Assembly: GCA_947575235.1 (NCBI GenBank)
Contig: CANPMT010000022.1
Location: 1 to 40,906 of the forward strand
Direction: 5' to 3'
Source: an uncultured Porphyromonadaceae bacterium
Lineage (GTDB): Bacteria > Bacteroidota > Bacteroidia > Bacteroidales > Muribaculaceae
DNA: 40,906 nucleotides
Positions within the stretch are counted from its first letter, which is position 1, and the number at the start of each line of letters is the position of its first letter. Made by a program: the position numbers and the translations under genes. Shown here in pieces: positions 6,601-14,606 of this stretch. Under the pieces are notes generated by a model that did no database searches, was not told where the DNA came from, and was given only the letters and a program-made list of their open reading frames with translations.

Positions 6601-9600
6601 TTAGAAGTTTACTTTCAGGTTGAATCCGAAGGTGCGGCATGAGGGGTTGGTGTAGAGTTCACCGAAACCGTATGCCACATCGCCATAACCCACTGATGTG
6701 GTCGACTCGGGATCGACGTAACGGTTCTCTCTCGCAGTCCAGATGAAGGGATTGTTGCAATAGAGGGTTGCCACCACCTCGTTGAGATATATCTTGCTGA
6801 GCCATCTCTTGGGGAGCGACCAGCTGAGCGATATGTTGCGTATCTTGCAGTAGGTGCGGTCGGTGAGGTAGGAGAGTCCGCCATGTCCCCAGCCGTAGTC
6901 GTTGAAGTAGGTCTGGTAGCTGCTGTCGGCAAGATAGATCGGTGTGGTGTTCTCACTGTAGGTGCCGTCGCCGTTGGCCACAACAGAATTGGGGATGATG
7001 AAGGGGCGGCGCTCATTCTGTTCGGTCACCTTGCCGTTGCCGGTGAACTGCATGAGGTTCTTTGTGCGTGAGAACATCTTGCCGCCGTAGCGTATGTCGA
7101 GTGCCGCGCTCAGGGTCACGCCATATGCTGTGAAGGCTGTGGTGATACCCCCTGTCCAGAGATGGTTCATGGTCCAGCCTGTATCCTGGATTTCTGAACT
7201 GAGCACCGGCTGACCGGCCGCGTCCACGATAGGACAGCCGTAGTAGGGTGAGTTCTCGTCGGTCACCACCTGCGGCAGATAGGTGTAGTAGGCTCCGATC
7301 TCCTTACCCTCCTCGGCATACATGTAGACAGCGTCGTTGCCGGCCGAGAAATTGTAGATTGACACCTTGCCACCGTCAAGACTCTCGGGGAGGGAGAGCA
7401 CCTTGTTGTAGTTTTTCGAGAAGTTGAAACCGAGTTCCCACTCAAAGTTGGCTGTGCGCACAGGCACTGTGTTGAGCGAGATCTCCACGCCACGGTTGCG
7501 CACCTTTCCGAAGTTGATCACCTGATAGCTGAATCCTGTCGAGGGGTCGACGGGGAGGGTGAAGATCTGGTCGGATGTGACGCGGTTGTAGTAGGATGCG
7601 TCAAGGTCGATGCGGCCATCGAAGAATTTCAGGTTGGTTCCCACCTCAAACTCTGAGGTCATCTCCGGCTTCAGGGTGTTGGAGCCTGCTGTGGCGGAGG
7701 CCATGAAGGCGTTCTGGTTGTTGAAAGGGAATTTGATGATGTCTGTGCCATAGTAGCCGTTGGTATAGGCCTGGATGTAGTTGGTCGAAGTGTAGTAGGG
7801 GTCGGCGTCATTACCGGTCTTTCCGTAGGCCAGGCGCACCTTGCCGAATGTGAGAACCGGGTTGGGGGTTATGTAGCGGGTGAATATCGCGCTGAGAGTG
7901 GCGCCGGGGTAGAAGAATGAGTTCTTCCCCTTGGGGAGCGTCGACGACCAGTCGTTGCGGGCCGTGAGGTCAACGTAAATGAAATTGTCCCATCCTATGG
8001 AGATATCTCCGAAAAGACCCACGAGACGGCGTTTCTGGGCATATTCAGTGAGTGTATCCCAGTTGGCGCCATTGTTGAGCTGCCAGTAACCTGTGTTTAC
8101 GGCCAGTTCAGAGCTTTTACCGTTGAGATAGGTGTAGTAACGCTCGTTGAGGGTGAAACCTACAGTGGCGCCTATGTCAAGACGGTTGTCGAGAAACTGG
8201 TTGCTGTAGTTGGCAAGGAAGTCGTGGTTGAGTTCATACTGGCGACGGTAGTAGGCTTCGACCGAACCGGCCTGGTTCATGTTGCTGGGGGCGTAGCCGT
8301 AGTCGTTGTTGATGAGCGCGTCGTCAAGGGCAATCTGGGGAGTGCCGATCTTGACATCATAGTCTGAATAGTCGAAACCGAAACGGTAGGTCAGGGTAAG
8401 TCCATCCACAGGATAGAGGTCGGCCTGTATCTTGCCGAAGGTCTGCTTGCCGTTGAGTTCATTGTAGTTGTTGGCGATTGCCCAGTAGGGGTTGGTTATG
8501 CCGTAGGGTGTGAAGTATGCCTCGGGGGTGTTGAAGGGATTGCTGAGGTCTTTCATATCCACAATCGATACGTCGCGGGGCATCTCAAGCACACCGTCGA
8601 TAACGGATGTTCCCTGATAAGAGGAGACTGTCTTTGTCTTCCATGTGGAGAAATTCACAGCCGATGAAATCTTTATCCAGTTCTCGGGCTGGTAGGAGCC
8701 TCGGAAGGAGAGGGCGTTGCGTGTGTATGAATCGGCATCGGTGGGCATTATGCCGTTGTTGCCGGTATAGCTGTAAGATGTGTAATAGGTCATCTTCTCA
8801 TCGTTGCTCACGCCACTCACAGCCACATTGTGGGTCTGCGACCATCCGGTGTCGTAGAAGTCGCGCACGTTGTTGCGCTTTGCGTCATAACGATGGAGGA
8901 GCTGTGAATTGTTCCACACCGGGCCATACACCTGCATGCTGCCGTCGAGCGCCGGGCCCCATGAGCCGTTCTCGATGAAAGTCTGGGCACCGTTCCAGCC
9001 CTGTCCCCATTTGTTCTGCATCTCCGGAAGGAGACTTACGCTGCTGGCCTCCACAGTGCCGCTGTAAGTCACACTGTAGTTCTTCCCGCCATTTCTCTTT
9101 CCACCCTTGGTGGTGATGATGATCACACCGTTTGAGGCGCGGCTACCGTAAAGGGCTGTCGCTGCGGCACCTTTGAGCACTGTCAGCGAGGCGATATCCT
9201 CGGGCGAGATATTTGCCACACCGCCGGCTCCCACCGCATGACCGGTGTCGGTGTTGGAGTAAGAGTTGTTGGATACCGGCACACCATCCACCACATAGAG
9301 GGGCTGGTTTGAACCGTTGATTGAGCCTAAACCACGGATTGACACGTTGTTGGCCGAACCGGGGTCGGACGATGTGGTCTGGATCTGCAAGCCGGCCACC
9401 TTACCCTGCAGGGCCTCCATGACGTTGGTGGTGCGTGCGCGCTCAATGTCAGCTCCATTCACCTGGGTGGCTGCGTAGCCTAAGGTGCGCTCGTTTCTTG
9501 ATATGCCGAGTGCCGTCACAACCACCTCATCAAGAAGTTCGGAACTGAGACCGAGAATAACTTTGATCTCACCTTTGGTGATGGGGAGCTCTTCGGTCAT

Positions 9601-9837
9601 CATACCCACATAGCTGACCTTGATGAATTTGGCGGAGGCGGGCACATCGTTGATTACAAACCGCCCGTCAAGGTCGGTCACCGTGCCAAGCTGGGTGTCT
9701 ACCACCATCACCGACGCGCCTATCACCGGCTCATTGTCAGCGCTTGAATACACCACTCCACTCACAGTGCGTCCTTGCGCCATAACGCCTAAGGACACTG
9801 TCAGGAGAGCAAACAGGAACAAAAACAGTTTTCTCAT
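6601..9837 (-). CDS. SusC/RagA-type TonB-dependent outer-membrane transporter (first copy)
   Basis: Outer-membrane import channel of 1078 residues, powered by TonB. After the signal peptide (MRKLFLFLFALLTVSLGVMAQ) comes a carboxypeptidase-regulatory-like domain (RTVSGVVYSSADNEPVIGAS, GTVTDLDGRF), a TonB-box-like EVVVTALG, a plug with VMEALQGKVAGLQI, LYVVDGVPVSN and SRASNGVIIITTKGG, then a long beta-barrel ending in LKVNF. The start at 9837 is set by the signal peptide; an ATG 15 codons upstream would add MLKDFSNEWYLTKKS and is unlikely. First gene of the operon 9837-3834. It is separated from the fructokinase operon by a strong terminator, so it is not read through from the fructan genes. Substrate unknown. 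Confidence 0.95.
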   Translation of the reverse strand: MRKLFLFLFALLTVSLGVMAQGRTVSGVVYSSADNEPVIGASVMVVDTQLGTVTDLDGRFVINDVPASAKFIKVSYVGMMTEELPITKGEIKVILGLSSELLDEVVVTALGISRNERTLGYAATQVNGADIERARTTNVMEALQGKVAGLQIQTTSSDPGSANNVSIRGLGSINGSNQPLYVVDGVPVSNNSYSNTDTGHAVGAGGVANISPEDIASLTVLKGAAATALYGSRASNGVIIITTKGGKRNGGKNYSVTYSGTVEASSVSLLPEMQNKWGQGWNGAQTFIENGSWGPALDGSMQVYGPVWNNSQLLHRYDAKRNNVRDFYDTGWSQTHNVAVSGVSNDEKMTYYTSYSYTGNNGIMPTDADSYTRNALSFRGSYQPENWIKISSAVNFSTWKTKTVSSYQGTSVIDGVLEMPRDVSIVDMKDLSNPFNTPEAYFTPYGITNPYWAIANNYNELNGKQTFGKIQADLYPVDGLTLTYRFGFDYSDYDVKIGTPQIALDDALINNDYGYAPSNMNQAGSVEAYYRRQYELNHDFLANYSNQFLDNRLDIGATVGFTLNERYYTYLNGKSSELAVNTGYWQLNNGANWDTLTEYAQKRRLVGLFGDISIGWDNFIYVDLTARNDWSSTLPKGKNSFFYPGATLSAIFTRYITPNPVLTFGKVRLAYGKTGNDADPYYTSTNYIQAYTNGYYGTDIIKFPFNNQNAFMASATAGSNTLKPEMTSEFEVGTNLKFFDGRIDLDASYYNRVTSDQIFTLPVDPSTGFSYQVINFGKVRNRGVEISLNTVPVRTANFEWELGFNFSKNYNKVLSLPESLDGGKVSIYNFSAGNDAVYMYAEEGKEIGAYYTYLPQVVTDENSPYYGCPIVDAAGQPVLSSEIQDTGWTMNHLWTGGITTAFTAYGVTLSAALDIRYGGKMFSRTKNLMQFTGNGKVTEQNERRPFIIPNSVVANGDGTYSENTTPIYLADSSYQTYFNDYGWGHGGLSYLTDRTYCKIRNISLSWSLPKRWLSKIYLNEVVATLYCNNPFIWTARENRYVDPESTTSVGYGDVAYGFGELYTNPSCRTFGFNLKVNF

Positions 9838-10031
9838 ACTCTTCTTTGTTAAATACCACTCATTACTAAAATCTTTTAACACTATTATTAATATCCCTTA
9901 ATAGACCTTTCTACAAAATGAACTCTCATGAATGAAGCAACTTTAAACCAATGTCACTTTCAAGCGCACTAACTTCTCATTTTTATATTAAAATCTGTTA
10001 AGCTATTACTAATTTTCCATTTTTAAAGCCG

Positions 10032-10062
10032 CAAAGTTAGGGGATGAATTTTAAATAACAAC
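10032..10062 (-). promoter_or_regulatory. Predicted promoter of the first SusC/SusD operon
   Basis: Minus-strand GTTG (10059-10062), 19 bases, TAACTTTG (10032-10039). The start point would be near 10027, leaving a long leader before the ATG at 9837. Both boxes are close to consensus, so basal expression is expected. Confidence 0.65.
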
Positions 10063-10214
10063 AGTTTTAATAGTTAATAAATGTTAAGCATAATCATTTT
10101 GTTCCAAATTTATATGAAATAGTTAGCTCGATATGTCAGTTTAAGGCATAATATTTTCTACATGACACTTACACTCCACACCCTCATTTTATGGCAGTCT
10201 GGCAGATAAAACAC

Positions 10215-10266
10215 AGAAAGAGAGGTGGCGCTACCCTCAAAACGGGGTAACGCCACCTCTCTTTCT
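10215..10266 (-). terminator. Strong terminator after the fructokinase gene
   Basis: AGAAAGAGAGGTGGCG (10215-10230) pairs perfectly with 10251-10266, a 16-base-pair stem extended inward by CTACC/GGTAA-like pairing. It lies 38 bases past the kinase stop. The stem is symmetric and could stop transcription in both directions. Confidence 0.88.
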
Positions 10267-10303
10267 AAGATATATGTGGAATATTGATTTACTTGCTAAC
10301 GGC

Positions 10304-11194
10304 TCAACAGCCCTCAAGCGCTATGATGTCAAGTTCGGGCATAGCACCGGCACATGTGCATACAAAGGCTGATGTGCGCACGGCACAGTCATGGGCTTCG
10401 TCGACGCTCTTCCCTTTCAGGATGCTTGAGATGAAGGCTGCGGTGAATGAATCGCCGGCGCCGACAGTGTCGACAACCTCCACAACGGGTGTAGGACGGA
10501 AGTACACCTTACCGGGGGTGAAGACGTAGCTGCCGTTGACTCCGCAGGTGAGTATGAGCATCTTGAGATTGTATTTGCCGAGGAGAATCCAGCACTTGTC
10601 CTGAAGGTCAATTCCGGGATATCCGAAGAGACGGCTGATGGTGACAAGCTCCTCGTCGTTGATCTTGAGGATGTTGCAACGCTCCATCGACTCGCAGATG
10701 GTCTCTTTGGTGAAGAAGCCCTGGCGGAGGTTGATGTCGAATATCTTCAGCGCGTCGTTCTCGGCAGGTATGGCGTCGAGGAACTTGCCGATGGTTTCAC
10801 GCGAAACAATATTGCGCTGCGCAAGCGAGCCGAAGCATACGGCTTTTGTATTCTTCGCAAGGTTCTCGAGCGCGGGGGTGAAGGGGATGTTGTCCCAGGC
10901 CACGTTCTCCTTGATGTCATACTGGGGTATGCCGGCCTGGTCAATCTCTACCTGCACTGTGCCGGTGGGGTAGGGCACGGTGTCGATGAGCATGTTGAGC
11001 TTCTTGGCGTTGAAATTGTCGAGTATCTCACGGCCAAGCTGATCATCTCCTACCGCGCTCACAACACAACTGGGAAGTCCGAACTGCGACACGTGGTAAG
11101 CGAAATTGGCGGGTGCGCCACCTATCTTTTTACCTTCGGGAAGTACGTCCCACAGGGCCTCGCCCATCCCGACTACATATTTCTGATCTGCCAT
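10304..11194 (-). CDS. PfkB-family fructokinase
   Basis: Cytoplasmic sugar kinase of 296 residues that phosphorylates fructose with ATP. N-terminal features MGEALWDVLPEGKKIGGAPA and NFAYHVSQFG form the sugar-binding start of the family. IFDINLRQGFF and LKINDEEL follow, and the C-terminal signature DTVGAGDSFTAAF carries the catalytic aspartate and anion hole. It matches the fructokinase type of Bacteroidetes fructan loci (BT1757 in B. thetaiotaomicron). It is the last gene of the operon GH32-MFS-kinase, 54 bases after the permease gene and followed by a strong terminator. Fructose as substrate is inferred from subfamily features and context; another furanose or hexose cannot be excluded. Confidence 0.92.
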   Translation of the reverse strand: MADQKYVVGMGEALWDVLPEGKKIGGAPANFAYHVSQFGLPSCVVSAVGDDQLGREILDNFNAKKLNMLIDTVPYPTGTVQVEIDQAGIPQYDIKENVAWDNIPFTPALENLAKNTKAVCFGSLAQRNIVSRETIGKFLDAIPAENDALKIFDINLRQGFFTKETICESMERCNILKINDEELVTISRLFGYPGIDLQDKCWILLGKYNLKMLILTCGVNGSYVFTPGKVYFRPTPVVEVVDTVGAGDSFTAAFISSILKGKSVDEAHDCAVRTSAFVCTCAGAMPELDIIALEGC

Positions 11195-11248
11195 AATTAT
11201 CTATAGATTTTGTTTTGGTTAATGTTTCCGTTTTTCTCTCAGCCTACC

Positions 11249-12436
11249 TTAAGCTTTCTTGATGCGGGTGATGAAGTAGATGAGGTAAACCACCGGTATG
11301 CACATGATGGCGATGGCTCCTGTCTGGTCGCCTGTGAAGTCGCTGGCGTAGCCCATGGCGAGGGGGAACACCGTACCGCCGAACAAGCCCATGATCATGA
11401 GGCCTGACACCTCGTTCTTCTCTTTAGGTGAGGCTATGAGTGCCTGTGAGAAGATGATTGAGAAGATGTTGGAGTTGCCGAAACCTACGAGAGCTATACC
11501 TACATAGATCATGCTCAGGGTGGAGGCTGAGAAGAGAAGCACACACGCCACACCCATCATTATCGCGCTGATGGCGAAGAAGAGACGGGGAGATACGTAG
11601 CGGAGCACGAATGCGCCGGTGAAGCAGCCGATGGTGCGGAAGATGAAGTAGACTCCGGTTGCGAATCCGGCATCCTCAAGAGGGAGCGAGAGACGCTCCA
11701 TGAGTATCTTGGGAGCGATGGTGTTGGTGCCCACGTCGATACCTACGTGGCACATTATGCCGAGGAAGCAGAGAAGGATGAAGGGGGTGCCGAGAAGTTT
11801 GAGACATTCCTTCACACCTGACACTTTATCAGGCCGCTCCTCCTCGATGGGAGTGGCGGCGAGTGCCGACACGGAGAGCACGCTCACGATGGCGTAGATT
11901 ACGAAGAGCGCGCGCCAGCCAAGCCCGAAGGTGGGGAGGTAGGTGGTGGCGGCCCAGGCTGCGATCACCGGTGCCAGGAAGGAGGCGATAGCCTTGACAA
12001 ACTGGCCGAAGGTGAGGGTGGATGCAAGCTTGTCACCGCTTATAAGATTGGTCACCAGCGGATTGAGTGAGGTCTGCATGATGGCGTTGCCTATGCCAAG
12101 GAGTGAGAAGGAGGCCAGCATTGTGTAGTAGCCGTCGCCTGTGATGGGGATGATGAGCGACACAGTGGTGACCAAAAGACTAATCAGCACGGTCTTCTTG
12201 CGCCCGATACGGTTCATCAGCATTCCGGTGGGCACCGAGAAGAGGAGGAACCAGAAGAATACGAGCGAGGGGAAGAGGTTGGCCTGGGAGTCGGTGAGAC
12301 CAAGATCTTTCTGCACATAGTTGGAGGCTGTGCCGACAAGATCGACGAAGCCCATGGCGAAGAAGCAGAGCATCACCGGTATGAACTGCAGCAGTGAGCT
12401 TCTTTTAGCTGTCGGGAGGGTGGTTGACATTTCCAT
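11249..12436 (-). CDS. MFS sugar permease (fructose uptake)
   Basis: Inner-membrane transporter of 395 residues with 12 predicted hydrophobic helices. The motif GMLMNRIGRKKT between helices 2 and 3 is the MFS motif A. The long cytoplasmic loop after helix 6 (ATPIEEERPDKVSGVKECLK) divides the two halves. It belongs to the FucP/GlcP-like type of MFS sugar transporters by general appearance and fills the place of BT1758 in the B. thetaiotaomicron levan locus. The gene lies 32 bases after the GH32 gene and 54 before the kinase gene. Its expected job is to move fructose released in the periplasm into the cell for phosphorylation. A second possible start at 12430 changes only two residues. Confidence 0.88.
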   Translation of the reverse strand: MEMSTTLPTAKRSSLLQFIPVMLCFFAMGFVDLVGTASNYVQKDLGLTDSQANLFPSLVFFWFLLFSVPTGMLMNRIGRKKTVLISLLVTTVSLIIPITGDGYYTMLASFSLLGIGNAIMQTSLNPLVTNLISGDKLASTLTFGQFVKAIASFLAPVIAAWAATTYLPTFGLGWRALFVIYAIVSVLSVSALAATPIEEERPDKVSGVKECLKLLGTPFILLCFLGIMCHVGIDVGTNTIAPKILMERLSLPLEDAGFATGVYFIFRTIGCFTGAFVLRYVSPRLFFAISAIMMGVACVLLFSASTLSMIYVGIALVGFGNSNIFSIIFSQALIASPKEKNEVSGLMIMGLFGGTVFPLAMGYASDFTGDQTGAIAIMCIPVVYLIYFITRIKKA

Positions 12437-12468
12437 GTGGTATTTGCGTGAATATGGTTGACTTGATG

Positions 12469-14316
12469 TTATTTGTTGATATTGTAGACCTTAAGCGATT
12501 CCAAGGCACCTTTTCCCCCCTCTGCCTTCACACTGAGTGTGGTGTAGGGTGAATTGGGGAAGACGAGATTGGTCATCACGAACCGGCCGTCATTGCCGAA
12601 CAGCTCAATGCTTGAACGGTCGATGAAGAGACGAAGGCGTATGCGGCCGTCAGTCTCGAAGGTAGGTGAGACTGTCACTGCGGGGAAGTTCTCGCTGAAG
12701 TCGACAATACCACTGTGAGTGCGGTCCATTGACATGGTATGTGTTTTAACCTCATAGGTCATAACAACCTCGTCACCCACTTTGTTGGATAAAGTGAAGA
12801 TTACTTTTCCGGCATTCTTGCCATCGACAGTGGCGGTTATCTCGCATATTCCGTCATTCTCCACGGGAAGTGTGGCGTTTATCGGCTTGCTGCCGAGTGT
12901 CTTTCTGGAGATGGAGGCAACACTCTTCCCTCTCAGGGCGTCCACCTCGGGCGATGGGGAGGAGGCGAGATAAGTCTGACCGTCGGGCTGGGTGAAGAGC
13001 CATACCTCGCGGGGGAGTGTGTTGGCGCTGCGGAACTGTGTGGTGGGCACGTCGGCGGCATACTGCCAGTTGCTCATCCAGCCGATTACGGTGCGGCGGT
13101 TGTCGGGAGCGTCGCTCCAGCTCACCGTGGCGTAATGGTCTTTGCCGAAGTCCATCCATTTGGTAGGTATCTTGCCGTTGGCATCTGTGTCGGCTGTGAA
13201 TTTATGGCCGTCGAAGTCACCGATGAAATATTGTGTGGCGCTCCCGCCGAAGGGGCCGCCGGGATTGATATTGCAGAGGAGCACCCATTTCTCACCCTTG
13301 TCGCTGTCGGCCACGGGGAGTTTGAAGAGGTCGGGGCATTCCCACACACCCTCCTGCTCACCCTCACCTTTGCCGAATGCGCTCTGGAGAGTCCATGTCT
13401 TGAGGTCGGGCGATGTGAAGAGGAGCATCTCGCGGTCGAGTGCATGTGCGAGCACAAGATTCCATTCACCGGTGGCGTCGTTCCAGAACATATTGGAGTC
13501 ACGCGCCTCACTCTCGAGAGTCAGGATAGGGTTGCCGGGATACACGGCGAAGGTTGTGCCGTTGTCGGTGCTTGAGGCGAGGCTCTGCATCTGGCTCACA
13601 CCGGCTGAGGTGAAGAGGGCAATCACGGCATCCTTCCCGAAGCCGGCTGTGCCATTCCTGTCGATGGTGCAGCTGCCGCTGAAGATGTAGCCGAGACCGT
13701 CGGGACGTATCGCTATAGGCTCATGCTTCCAGTGGATGAGGTCGGTCGATGATGAATGTCCCCAGGTCATGTTCTGCCATTTCGAGCCATAGGGGTTATA
13801 CTGGTAGTAGAGGTGCCACACACCATCTTTATAGAACATACCGTTGGGGTCGTTCATCCAGCCGTAGAGGGGGGTGTGATGGTATGAGGGGCGGTAACGG
13901 GTCTCGGTGTCGGTGGTGTCGAAGCCGTCGGCGAGATGAATAGCTTCCCAGCACACGGCATCCTTCGCCTCTCGGAGGGAGCTGCGGTTATGGTTGGCCA
14001 CCACGTCGAGAACAACATCGTGTCCGTTGAAGCGGGAAAGGTCGAAGGGAACCGTATAGTCGGTCTTCGACTGGGCGAGGCGCACATATATTGTTTCGGC
14101 AAGCTTGCCGTCGACAAGCACATTTATGCGTGCGTCATCGCTGCTCTCCTGCACGGGGAGTATCAGGCAGGGGGCATCGCCCGTGACGCGCACGAGCGTA
14201 TTGTTGAGACCTAAGTGCTCTACCTTCACACCGTCGCCGGCTGATGCGCCGGCCGGGAGGAATGCGGCTGCCCCGGTCATGAGGGCTGTTGTCAGGATTG
14301 TCGATATCTTTTTCAT
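12469..14316 (-). CDS. Periplasmic GH32 fructan hydrolase with variant RDS motif
   Basis: Glycoside hydrolase family 32 enzyme of 615 residues that releases fructose from fructans or sucrose-type oligosaccharides. A Sec signal (MKKISTILTTALMTGAAAFL, cleavage after ASA) suggests the periplasm. Residues 28-135 form a beta-rich N-terminal domain of the DUF4980 type found before GH32 in Bacteroidetes. The catalytic five-bladed propeller follows: WMNDPNG with nucleophile Asp156, FSGS, ARDSNMF with the stabiliser Asp273, and WECPDLF with acid/base Glu326. A C-terminal beta-sandwich ends with FIDRSSIELFGNDG. The canonical RDP triad is RDS here, but all three acidic residues are kept. First gene of the operon with the MFS permease and kinase, divergent from the sensor gene. 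Exo-acting beta-fructosidase is most likely; linkage preference cannot be read directly. Confidence 0.92.
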   Translation of the reverse strand: MKKISTILTTALMTGAAAFLPAGASAGDGVKVEHLGLNNTLVRVTGDAPCLILPVQESSDDARINVLVDGKLAETIYVRLAQSKTDYTVPFDLSRFNGHDVVLDVVANHNRSSLREAKDAVCWEAIHLADGFDTTDTETRYRPSYHHTPLYGWMNDPNGMFYKDGVWHLYYQYNPYGSKWQNMTWGHSSSTDLIHWKHEPIAIRPDGLGYIFSGSCTIDRNGTAGFGKDAVIALFTSAGVSQMQSLASSTDNGTTFAVYPGNPILTLESEARDSNMFWNDATGEWNLVLAHALDREMLLFTSPDLKTWTLQSAFGKGEGEQEGVWECPDLFKLPVADSDKGEKWVLLCNINPGGPFGGSATQYFIGDFDGHKFTADTDANGKIPTKWMDFGKDHYATVSWSDAPDNRRTVIGWMSNWQYAADVPTTQFRSANTLPREVWLFTQPDGQTYLASSPSPEVDALRGKSVASISRKTLGSKPINATLPVENDGICEITATVDGKNAGKVIFTLSNKVGDEVVMTYEVKTHTMSMDRTHSGIVDFSENFPAVTVSPTFETDGRIRLRLFIDRSSIELFGNDGRFVMTNLVFPNSPYTTLSVKAEGGKGALESLKVYNINK

Positions 14317-14432
14317 TGCTGTTAGATTTTCTATTAAAAAATGAACCTAAATAATCTTTCCCACCTCAAGGGATAACCATCAATAACTAAATTAACCTTT
14401 ATACATGCTTACCCTGTTCCGGGTCGGCAATG

Positions 14433-14440
14433 CAAAGCTA
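14433..14440 (-). promoter_or_regulatory. Predicted -7 element of the GH32-MFS-fructokinase operon
   Basis: TAGCTTTG on the minus strand fits TAnnTTTG, but no TTTG is found 19-21 bases upstream. The missing -33 box suits a promoter that needs an activator, here probably the divergent hybrid regulator. The leader would be about 110 bases. Confidence 0.45.
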
Positions 14441-14548
14441 CAACTTTTGCGCCCCTCCCACCTATAAAATTTAGTGCAAACCATATCATTTTTGTTGTAA
14501 AGTCAGATTTTTAATACGTTATACATTATTTTTCATAGGATTTTTACT

Positions 14549-14556
14549 TAATTTTG
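14549..14556 (+). promoter_or_regulatory. Predicted -7 element of the hybrid sensor gene
   Basis: TAATTTTG fits TAnnTTTG; the -33 region is weak. Transcription from about 14562 excludes the in-frame ATG at 14556 and supports the ATG at 14607. Confidence 0.45.
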
Positions 14557-14606
14557 TGCCACAAATCAAATTCTACTACATAGTTCACCCTAAAATCAAC
14601 TGTTTC

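Larger units (their letters stand above)
9838..10303. other. 466-base intergenic region between susC and fructokinase genes
   Basis: AT-rich stretch. It holds the predicted susC promoter (10032-10062), an untranslated leader of roughly 190 bases (9838-10025) and the fructokinase terminator (10215-10266). Between 10063 and 10214 I see no ORF, tRNA or clear operator. Confidence 0.7.

Noticed and set aside
9838..9882. Upstream start for susC (adds 15 codons)
   Set aside because: The added residues precede a complete signal peptide, which would then be internal.
12469..14316. Inactive GH32 because of the RDS motif
   Set aside because: All three catalytic acidic residues (Asp156, Asp273, Glu326) are present; the changed residue is the neighbouring proline only.
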